Shown: positions 36,236 to 46,122 of the stretch, piece by piece
Layout of the letters: the number at the start of each line of letters is the position of its first letter
How positions within the stretch are numbered: the first letter of the stretch is position 1
Assembly (NCBI RefSeq): GCF_010183535.1
Contig: NC_071328.1
Span: 8,432,001-8,496,000 of the forward strand
DNA length: 64,000 bases
Origin: Caenorhabditis remanei
Lineage: Eukaryota > Nematoda > Chromadorea > Rhabditida > Rhabditidae
Reading direction: 5' to 3'
Made by a program: the position numbers and the translations under genes
The notes under the pieces: generated by a model
The model's database searches: none
Told to the model about the DNA's origin: nothing
The model's input: the letters and a program-made list of their open reading frames with translations, nothing else

Positions 36236-38771
36236 TTAATAGTAGAGAGGATTGTATGTGACCCAATGTCCTTCTGTCTTATTTTTCGCAGCTTCGCATG
36301 TTGTAAACAGTTTTTTGTAGGTGTCTGACTTGGTTGGATCTGATTGAATATCGGATGTGGCTTTTCGTTTTTCTGCTTTTTTATCGGATGATGACGACGA
36401 TGATGATCCGGCGAGCTTGGCGATTTCCAACTTTCGTTTGATGTCAACTGAAAAACATGATACATTTATCAAACTGCAAGGTTGTTCGAGAATAGTTCGA
36501 AGAAGTATTATAGAATTTCAAACTCAAAATTTAATTTATTAGAAATCTTTGAAAACATAGACTATACCTATACCCGTAATCAAATTCGGATTTTCATTTA
36601 TATGCTCATCCCTGTAACGAGATATTCTCAATAAATAGCAATTTGGACAAACTGTGTGAAAAGCTGGAATCTCTCTGAACACTTTCTCCTACTGTAGATA
36701 TTCAAATAATTTATTATCACTGTTGCTTTACTTACCATTTTTCCCGATTCCTGTCATTCCGCTTGTTCCAGGAGCGGATGAATTTGATGGTTGGTCTGAT
36801 GATGTCAATCCACTATATCCAGCAGCTGCTTCCATTTTTTCTGCAGTTTTCTTTGCTTTGTCTTTTTTCGCAGCCGCCTTCTCTGCTTTTTCAGCTTCCC
36901 ATTTCAATTTATACAGTTCCAATTGTTCTGGTTCTGGATTTAAAATGACCATTTTTGTAGCATCATATGGTCCACCACAAACATGACAATTAGCTGATTT
37001 AACTTCTTGTTGTGCCTTCTCTGAATAAACACAACCACATTGCCAATTGACAAGAAAACTTTGAATGCCGTTCATCGGAACATTTGTGATTGGACAAATA
37101 AATTCGGTCTGATTCACATCATTATAATCGTCTCCTTTTACATCTCCTTTTTTGAAATCTTTGTTGTCAGTGAGCTTCAATTCAACAAAGTCTCGTGGTC
37201 CTTTGATATGAGAAGCAGCTGCTGACTTGGAAATGGTTTTGCTCAAAATGGCATTGATAACATCCTCTTTGTTGTAAAGCTTTCCAAAACGACACGCGAT
37301 CACTGGTTTTTTGAGTGGGAGTTGGGTTAATTGACAATTCCTCCATTTTGTCGCATTTTTGACGTGCTTGTCGAGTTTCTCCTTCTTTTTTTTCTGCTGG
37401 ACGAGCTCACACCTGAAAAATACAAGAATATAGAAGTTTATACTAGACTCATAGGAAAACTAATGGTTTTTCAAGAAAAAAAGTTGCTTGGTTTGAAATA
37501 AAAATCGTACTAATTTAATTCTCCTCGATTTCGCCACACAAAGCTTGTTTTGATCGGCCAAAAAATAAGTATTAGGTTTTATTGAATTTACCGGAATTAA
37601 ATCATACTTGTCAAATGACGGACCGGGCCTGAAAAGCTTCGGCCCGGGCCCGGCCCGTCAGGCCCGTCTTGTCAGGGATATGGGATTTTTGAGAAAAAGT
37701 TTCAATTTTTTTTTTCAATTTTCAATTTTTCATGCGGAAAAACTGACAAAAAGGCACTCACATTATTCTATGAAAAAAGTCTGAGTTCATCTCAGTACAC
37801 TTTAATCAAATTTGAAAAAAAATTGAAAAAAAAAATCCTCCAAAAAGCCCGGCCGGGATTCTTTACTTATCGCCCCCCACATCAGTAGAGTCCCCCACGT
37901 TGAAATTTACCTAGGAAGAGCCCCCCACCCAGTACAAAACAGGTGGGGGCTTTTTCCTCACGGCGGGGGGCTCTACTTCTATTTCGGTGTGAAACAATGG
38001 CCCCCCACCAGTACAAAGTGGGGGACGATTGTTCAAGAACCTGGTATTCATGACTTATCGCCCCCACCCCCCTAGAGCCCCCCACCGAGGGTGGAGTTTT
38101 AATTCTTACTGTTTATCTTTAGCTGTAATCATTTATTGATAGCCCCCACCATTGAACATCGGTCCCCCACCTATGGATTATTAGACCCCCATTATTGAAT
38201 ATCAGTCCCCCATTAATGACTTTAAGACCCCCATTGTTTAACAATAGGCCCCCATCATAGAACATCGGACCCCCACTATTGAACCCCACACTATGAATGA
38301 AACAAATGGAAGCACGTTTTCAAACTATAAGCTTGAACATCATAAATATAAATTATGCCGAAAATGTCTTTCCGGGTCTTTTTTCCTAAGCCTGAAGATT
38401 CTGGTATAGTTGAATTATGTTGGACTCAATGGTTCAGGCGTTTAAGTGAAAAAGAAAAAGGGGGGGGGCTAATGTTCAATGGGTGGGGGGCCAATAATCA
38501 ATCAGGTGGGGGGCTTTTCCCAGGTCCTTTTTGGGGGGTCATTCTTCAATATAGGGGGGGACGAAAAGTAAATATACCCGCCCGGCCCGGCCCGGCCCTT
38601 GACAAGTATGAATTAAAAAACCATCTTTAAAAATATAGGCAACGTTTAGTTCAGCAGTTTCTTCTGCTCCGGTTTTTATTTAAGCATCATTTTTTGTGAA
38701 AAAAAGTTTAAGACATAGTTTAATAAATTAAATTCTTACCGTTTTGGAATAGTTCCTCCGTCGGCTCCCAT
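36236..38771 (-). CDS. Replication termination factor 2 (RTF2/RTFDC1) homolog
   Basis: RTF2 proteins carry a modified RING/U-box-like fold and act at stalled replication forks. Exons 38771-38740, 37412-36736 and 36447-36236 give 306 residues. The start MGADGGTIPKR is the hallmark of the family. It continues with the LTQLPLKKPVIACRFG and GKLYNKEDVINAIL segments and the zinc-fold-like core: CPIT (NVPMNG), a W-x-C-G-C-V-Y-S-E-K stretch and CHVCGGPYD. The C-terminal half is a Lys/Ala-rich coiled region (AEKAAAKKDKAKKTAEK), a Ser/Gly-rich linker and a run of serines before the end at NPLYY. Intron 1 (1.3 kb) is far longer than the others and is filled by the hAT-like element at 37603-38610. A short open stretch near 36600 was considered as an extra exon but gives a stop. 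AATAAA follows the stop codon by about 50 bases. Confidence 0.92.
37603..38610. mobile_element. Large hAT-like element with GGCCCG ends and C-tract/G-tract arrays
   Basis: The termini CATACTTGTCAA and TTGACAAGTATG are inverted and flanked by AATTAAAT and AATTAAAA (7 of 8 bases alike). They match the ends of the element at 23092-23308 except for one base. GGCCCG-rich blocks lie inside both ends (about 37620-37670 and 38577-38600). Between them, the left two thirds carry many CCCCC(C)AC runs and the right part (about 38460-38570) carries GGGGGG runs, so the strand can pair with itself over long distances. No transposase frame is visible. It lies in intron 1 of the RTF2 gene. Confidence 0.75.
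38140..38290. repeat. Degenerate C-tract tandem repeat inside the hAT-like element
   Basis: Repeats of roughly 21-25 bases, each a CCCCCA(C/T) run followed by an AT-rich TTGAACATC- or TTGAATATC-like spacer, occur about seven times. The G-rich complementary text recurs at 38460-38570 (AATGTTCAATGGGTGGGG), which suggests an inverted copy of the same unit. Confidence 0.65.
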
Positions 38772-39159
38772 GGCAGATTCAGTCCGAAAATCGATTGAAA
38801 ACACTGAAAAAAGGAACAATCCGTTGCGAAGAACAAGGCCCGCCCAGTTCGCAATGCGCGGCGCGTCTTTTTGCAACTCTGCGGCACGGCGTTAAAGTTT
38901 TCGAGGTTTTCGACTGTGATTAAACCAGATTTATTGAATTAATGAAATGTTGAAGCTCGACAAAAATCAGAATGCTCATAAAAACGATGAGATGAGTAAT
39001 TGATCAATTTGTTGTTGACATGTGTGAGGAGAAGAAGAGATTGATGAAACCGGAAAATTTTAGAAGTAAAGCGGAGAAAGAAAAGAAAACGGGGGACATG
39101 GGTAAAAAATGAAAATGGTTATTAGTAGTTTATCAATCAGAACATAATTAATTAGATGT

Positions 39160-40897
39160 TCAGAGCTCGGATGGGGATTGTTCTCTCAGAATTTTGACCC
39201 GAATAGCCTCACTTCTCGCCTCCTCTCGAGCAAGCGCCTGGAAATTGAACTAAATTGAAAAGTATAAAATTGACATAATGGAAAGATCAACATAGAGTAG
39301 TATATCTCCTGATAATTGAGCCAGAAAGAGACAAAAAAGATATTGTAGAACAGTTACGTCAGCCTGTTGAAGTTGTCTCTCCAACTGCGGTGTCCACTCA
39401 GCAATCGGCTCCGGGTGTCTGTATCCGGGAAGATTGTCAGTATGATCCAGATGACCATCCCAAAGCATTGCATCATTTGGGACATGGCGAATGTTGAAAC
39501 GACCACGCCGCTCCTGATTTTCCTGATCGCCTGCACCTCCCGGAGGGGCTCTTTGATTACCAGACGAGGATCCTTGACCTTCATGAGAAGGGCCAGGAAC
39601 ATTCTGATGATTTTCTGTTTTCGCAGTTGGCTTGTTTCGTCTTATTCCGTCCATGACATCGAAAGGAGTTGCATTTCCTTCGTAGAAGGCGTTCTGGTCC
39701 TGGCGAGCTGGAGGATCGTTGTGGAGAACTGGTTCGGCTTGCTGATGACGAATGACTGAGTCGGTGGTTTCGGTTTGAGTGATGCTATATGAATCTGAAA
39801 TGAAAAAAATAGAAAGAGATGGTTTTCGAGTTTCGAACTTGAATTCTCCAGAATTTTCTATGCCACACTACAAATATGCATCATCTTTTCAATTTTCTTA
39901 TCAATCAGTAAGTTTAAAACATGTTCCAAATAAAAAAAAAAGATGAAATTCAACTATTTTCACCGAAAAATTGCGTAATTTCCCAAAATCAATTTCTATT
40001 GAAACTTCAGCTGAGAAAACTGTTTTTTAGAATAGCTGGAGAGGCTGTCGGGCCAATAAAAAAACTCAAATTTACAGAGCATAAACTTTTGAAACAGGAA
40101 CGCGAGAATGAGCAACCACTAGGGAGTACTGAATTCAATCCCTGTACAAATATATACCGTAACCTACCGAAACGAGAACTATCTGTATACTAGCCAACAG
40201 ACGGATATAATACAATATTCTCGTTTTTCGCCCGTTTTACAACTAATTCAAACCTTGTTTATGATGCAAAATGAATCTCTCGATCCACACTCGCAAGTTA
40301 CTTTTCGAAGCATTGGCAATTAGTTTAGAGAACAATTTAGTTAGAATATTACTTTTATCATGTTCCATCATGTTTTAAAAACTGAACTGAATAAGAAAAA
40401 GTAAAGAAAAGCAGATGGTTTCTGTTTCACTGTGAGTCAAAAAGAGAACAGATGGGCGGTGCGAACTTTATCATTTTGAAGAGATTGATAAGGTTTTGAA
40501 ATTCGATTACTTGTTGTTTTATATTGCAGTTAAATGAGGAAATCGAATTGTACAACTGATAGACAGATTGGAATCAACGAGGGTATATATTGGAGAGAGT
40601 TTTGGCAAAAGATGGGGAACTGTAGTGTTGGAAAATGCTGGTGGTTGGGCGCTGTGTTTAGGATACAACCAAAACTCAAATCAAACCCTTGAAGAGGAGA
40701 ACACATGCTTATGAGAAATATGACCACTTTTCCATCAACGCTGATTCTTCTGACTCATATTCACCCCCTTTCCCTGACTCGGTCGGCACTAAATTTGTTG
40801 CTCTCAACTCCCGTTCAGTTCTAGAGGATACCGTAACCTCTTCCTTTTTGCGATGAACTGTCTGATTCCTGACTAGAACTTTCGAGTTGTTATTCAT
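39160..40897 (-). CDS. Small disordered protein of unknown function
   Basis: Exons 40897-40765, 39794-39358 and 39237-39160 join in phase (1, then 0) to 215 residues. The protein begins MNNNSKVLVRNQTVHRKKEE, is rich in Gln, Pro, Gly, Glu and Asn (GPSHEGQGSSSGNQRAPPGG), and ends with a short charged helix (ALAREEARSEAIRVKILRE). The patch RHVPNDAMLWDGHLDHTDN is the most structured-looking part and may be a binding motif. The first donor (GGGG|GTGAAT) is plausible but not strong; without it the 39794 exon would need another partner. An alternative 5' exon at about 43220-43023 also ends in matching phase, so that boundary is uncertain. No family recognised. The stop codon lies about 390 bases upstream of the RTF2 start on the same strand. 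Confidence 0.55.
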
Positions 40898-43800
40898 AAT
40901 ACGCGTTTCTTATTAAACTAATGATGAGAAACCATTTCACAATTTTTATTTCAAGAAATTTCGAAAACCTTTCTAGTTATAAAAATCAGTAACCGAAAGT
41001 TCTAAAACGCCTTCACAATTCTGCAAAATAAATTTCCCCGCTATATTTTGTTTCTTATCAAAAAACAACTCCACACTCTACTCCTATCTATCAGAACCCA
41101 ATTCAGTTCAGTCCACTGTGTCCACTATTACTCTCTCTCTCTCTCTCTCTACTCACACGACTCACACGACTCACCATAACTCTCAAACTGTAACAAGCAT
41201 GCCGCCTCTGTGTCTACTTGTACATACTTCCACCATATCATACTTTTCAAACGGTAAACACTCATTCACCTCAAAAGTTTCTAAAGCGATTCACTCCTTT
41301 GCTTACCTTTATTTCCTTTTCTGAAACAATTGACGATCCATCCGATGAATGTCACAACCTTTTTCTCCAGCTTACACATCACCCGCTGAAATTATAAACT
41401 CGACAGAACATAGAGTTACGAGGATTGAGTTGAGAAGGTTCTAAAGAAATTAGTAAGATAAAATTTCGATAATAACGAAACACTCGATTTCTGAGTACGC
41501 ACAATTATGAATGGTTCTGTTCCAAGCATTGCCGCCGAATTTTCTTCTAGAATCTCCGCCCCTTTTTCATTCGATCCTCTCTCCGAGGAGAGGAGGAACC
41601 GGAGAGAACGGTAACCATTCGAGAGAATCAGAGAAGAAGAGAGTGGTCGCGGTGGGAGCAGAAACACGGTATCGAAAAATATCTGCAAAGACGGAGAACC
41701 CAAAGAAAGATGGCGGAGGATTGTGTGGAAAGGTTCAACAGAGTCGGTTACAGAATGAAGGAAATAAGAGAGATAAAGTGCCTGAATCTCTAGAAGCTTC
41801 TCACAATTTGTGTGCCCTCCAAGGTGTGGTCAATCGCTATTCGGTGCAATCAGAAAAGATTTCACACGCTCGCAATTCTGCTGAAAATAATCAAAACGGA
41901 TGGGCTCCACCATAATTTCACGTTCGTTTTGTCGCAGTGAGGAAAACGGTCAGAGTGAGGGTTTTTTGAAAAGACTGCAGTCTAAAATTCAGACTCAAAC
42001 TGCAACTACCATAATCTGAACACACTTCTGTCATTTTCATCTCTGAAGAAGACATAGTTGTGAGTTCGGAATACTTCTGAACACAGAAGGCGTCCGTAAG
42101 TCCATCGCTCCCTAGTTGTAAATTTATTTTCAACCAACCCTCCACCTCAACCATCTACCATGTTTTCCCCATCATTCTCCGTTTCCCCTCGTTCTCTCTT
42201 GTAATTTCTTTTAGTTTCTTGATGTTTTGAGTAAACAATAGCCCCTCCACCACATCGCTTTTCCCTCTTTTTCCCTTTTCAGCTTTTTCGTTTTTGAATT
42301 TTTGTTGGGGGATGATGTAATGTAGAAAGAAGGGGAAAATGGAGATAGAGGGACGACTAATGTACAGAAAAATGAGTGATCAAAGCGGGAGGAACCGGGT
42401 GAAGAGAGTGAGAGGGACACGGCTGATGAGTCATATTTGCACCAAAAATGAAGGTAAATCGAAATTGAATTTAATGGGGACAGATTGACCACTGAGTTCA
42501 GTTTTTTCTTGCTCATCAAGACAAGGAGGACCCGAGTCAAACCCGGTGTGCCACCAGATCTTCTCAGTATCAGAAGTTGGAAACCCTTTTCAATCTTGTT
42601 TTTGTAGAATTGACTGGTTAGCTTTTCATCTGTGTTCCTTTCTGTAGTACTTTCCTCAAGTTTACGTGTACGTATGATATCGATAGTCCCGATTTTTACA
42701 AAGTAGCCGTGAGTCACTGCAATCAAAACGCAGTACTCTTGCTCCTCTTGTCACTCCTTTTTTGTTCCAATTGCCAAGTTTCGTTTGTTTGTTTACTGAG
42801 AAACATTCTAACCGTTATCAATGTCGTGTTTAACACAATTCGTGAAGAGTTTTTCATTGTTTTCAGATAAGAATTACCTATTCTTTTTGATTTCGTAATC
42901 CAGCCGTTCGTCCCTTCTTTTTCACTTTCCCTTCTACGCTTGTCTTGTTCATTTTCTGTTTCTGTTCAGTAGTTTCCACGGATTCCTCTTTTGTATGAAT
43001 ATTTCGAAATACCTAACTTCAACCCATCACATCGTTTTTTTCGTCTCTGTCATCTAACCTAATGAACTCATCGAACAACTTAACAGTATGTCGGAATCTG
43101 GTATCTCTCACAAAAGCTTTGGCGGCAAATTCAAAGACCGTAGTTCTCAAGTACATGCGTAATATCCGTGACAAGTTTCCTTCTCTGAACTCTTTTCCAC
43201 TCATAGTTCCCCCGGCGGTCACCCTTTTATTGCTTCATGTTTTCAAAACATATTTTTCTGATTGATTTACACCCGGGAGGTAACCGAAGATCGAGAAAGT
43301 GGTAGGGAGGTACGGTTTCTGTGGAGGCAGCGAGTTCGAGAGAATCTTTGATTCGTAGAATGGAGAGTCAACAAAATCACAAAAATCACAAATTTCCACA
43401 AAGAAAAAAGAGATGAAGACGATGAAATGGGAAATGGAAAATATTTTAGTTTTGAGGGAATAAAAACTGTTGGCTGATGACGTGGAAGGTTTTGATTCAG
43501 AAGGAAACAGTTTGAATAAAATTTAGTTCTGAGAAATAGTGTCTCATAATTTTTTAAATTGAGGTAGAGAAGACTGATTTTTTGTAGCTGATTAGGAAAA
43601 ATCTGATTCTGAAAGTTCCATTTCAAATAGCATTTTTGACGTAAAAAATCGAATTTAGAAATGAAAAAGCGGCTACTAACAGTGAGTTTCAGAGAACATT
43701 TGTTGGAAACACATGGACAAAAATACAACTTTCAGAAGTTTTATTCGAGTTCTTCGAAATCAGACTTAACACTGAGCCTTCTAGTTGGCCATCTTCTTTC

Positions 43801-44123
43801 TGCCTTTCATTCTGTTTACAAGTTGTGAATTCTGCAATCGGGAGATACGAAAAACGGTCTTTTTCAATTTCTCAGCTATTTCAGATCTGTTCAGATATTT
43901 GTACTCTGGCTCTACAAAACTCAATTAAGATACACTTCGGAGAACATCTCAACTCAAATTCTAGATTCCTTGTAGCTGACATAATCAGTCAGATCACGCA
44001 TAGCTACTTCTAAGTTGTATTTTTTCAACATCAGTTCAATATCCAATTGCCATCCCCATGATTTCTTCCTCCATTTCTTCCAAGTAGTGATTCACTACCG
44101 TCCTCATCTCCTCAACAAAAAAA
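40898..44123. other. Mostly non-coding region with weak coding candidates
   Basis: Contains a CT dinucleotide tract at about 41130-41150 followed by two CTCACACGA-type repeats, and TC-rich runs. Weak candidates are a plus-strand frame 41511-41915 whose last third has protein-like codon use (LEASHNLCALQGVVNRYS), and overlapping frames on both strands at 43019-43265. None has convincing splice partners, so no gene is called. Confidence 0.4.
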
Positions 44124-45301
44124 ATGAACAGTCGAGCACTCTCCATCCTTATCATGATCCTTCTCATTGTCTGGTTGACAGTCTTCGTTCCCTTCACTCC
44201 TTTTCTCTGTCTCTCTGCCGACCCGGCCAATGCAAGAAGAGCCCCGCCCCCCATCGTCAACAACAAAACTATGCGAGTCAAATATATGTCGCAGCTTGTT
44301 TCGAATTGTCATTTTCAGAGTTTGGGGTGAATTTGAGCATGGTTTTGTGTGTGTCCACTGCATGGGTGTTGTATCTTCTGTCATCTCATTAAATATTGTC
44401 GTGAAAAAACAGAACTAGTGCTGAAAGTTGATGTTCAGGGTTATTTGCTGCCAATCATGATCAAATCAATGTTCAAATTCATCCTCAAGTTCTGGTTCCC
44501 TGATGGAAAAGTTCACACGGTTCGTCCAGAAAGAGATATCGAGCAAAGAAGAAGACCAAAACAACGAAAACAACCAGAACAATCAAAGGAACCAAAAGAA
44601 ATTCCACGTTGGGAAGAGCCAGTTGTTTTCGATACCAACAAGCGATGGGTTCGGGACCAAGTATGTTTACGGGTTATTAGAAAAACAAGGAATGGTCAGT
44701 AACAACGAATTTGATATTTGAAGAAAAAAGGTTTTCTATTGACATTCTTGAGTTTAGAAAGCCGTACTTAATGGGATTGTTTTGGTTTTGAATTGAGAAA
44801 AGACACCCGTGTAATCGGGAAAATTCTGAAACTGGCAGCTCTGGAGACAGTTGAATTCAAATTCGAACTGTCAAATATTCACAAAAACATCTGAAATTCG
44901 GAAAGATAAAACGTCGTGAATTCTGAATAATCTGAGAATTTCAATTCTCGTTTCAAGTAACTTTTATTCAAAAATAGCATAAGCTGGCATAACCATCGGA
45001 ATACACAAAAACAACGTCCAAAAGTAGCCTGATGACAACAATTCTGTATAATTTCGAACAATCCTAGCGACGCTCCGGAAACTGGTGTTTTTTTTCAACT
45101 TTTCGAAATCAGATAGTTGTCTTCGGCATTTTAAAAATAGATATTTAACTTAATTACACAAAAGGTGATATAATTCTTGCTATTTTTTCTATTTTTTTTT
45201 TCAGAAATTAAAACAATGTTTTCCAGATCTTCGACCGTAATGAATTCCATCAAGAATGCGTTGACTACCGTAACACTCTCTACCGTCAATGGCATCACTA
45301 G
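44124..45301 (+). CDS. Tentative small membrane-anchored or secreted protein
   Basis: A model of three exons, 44124-44297, 44439-44660 and 45227-45301, keeps phase 0 at both joins and gives 156 residues. The N-terminus is a strong hydrophobic segment (SILIMILLIVWLTVFVPFTP), a signal peptide or anchor. The middle is basic and Arg/Lys/Gln-rich (DIEQRRRPKQRKQPEQ), and the end has FDTNKRWVRDQ joined to IFDRNEFHQECVDYR and a terminal QWHH. The second join (CAA|GTATGT ... TTTTCCAG|ATC) is well supported; the first (CTT|GTTTCG) is weak. A shorter protein starting at the ATG at 44457 (92 residues) is an alternative. No family recognised. Confidence 0.4.
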
Positions 45302-46122
45302 TTTCTTCCCATAGAATACTGGAGTATCAACCACTTCCCCCTTAATCTAATAGTTGATTTATTTTCTTCATAATCATAATTGTTCCTCCTTCAATCCCTC
45401 TTTGACACACCATTCCATAATAATTTATATCGTGATGAGTATGGTTTTGAGCTTTATTATCCAGTGATTTTCTTGTAGTTTGTGCCCGGGTGAATTTTTC
45501 TTTTTTGGAAATATTTCTTGAATTTCTCTGCAAGCAATTTTAACTTCTAACTCGATATGTAAACAGTATGGTCGAGCATCGAAGAACAAGGAGAAAAGGG
45601 AGCAGAAGGGAAGCGAATGGGAAAAGAAAAAAGAGAAGACTGTGTCAAAATGTCGATGAGAAAACGGAGGTAATGGGAAAAAATAATGTGAGAAATCGTT
45701 CGAGCTGGCCGTTGACGAAAGTGGTAGAAAGTAGGCAAGTAAATAGTTTGGGAATAGAAAAATGAATGAAAAGGGGATATGGCGATGAACGAAAAGGAGA
45801 AAAATATGAGGAAGATGAGGGGTGAACAGTGAAAACATACGTAAGAATATGTTGTTCACTAGAACTGTCAAGATAGTATCCTTTCCAGTGACCAGTGTTG
45901 GCCTACAGTTAGACTAATAAAACTCTCTCAAAGATAATGAGTATTCACAGAAGACTTGCACGAAACGCCATGAAAACATCATTATAAAATCTACAAAAAC
46001 GTTTTTTTCAAACACGTAGATTTTCAACGTTCCATTCGCCACGTTTCATCATGATTTCTCTTTTTCAACATTGAAATTTGTCTCTTTTTCATAGATTTTA
46101 CCTTCAAAAATCAATTTTTCCG
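45302..46122. other. Intergenic region
   Basis: About 800 bases with long T-rich and A-rich runs. The purine-rich plus strand at 45565-45800 opens frames by composition only. Upstream DNA of the cysteine-rich gene; no sites recognised. Confidence 0.5.

Noticed and set aside
41511..41915. Plus-strand 134-codon frame
   Set aside because: The last third has protein-like codon use, but the first part is low complexity and no splice or conserved motif supports it.
43019..43265. Opposed open frames on both strands (about 67 codons each)
   Set aside because: Both have reasonable codon use; the minus one could be a 5' exon of the 39-41 kb gene, but its donor is weak, and the plus one has no support.
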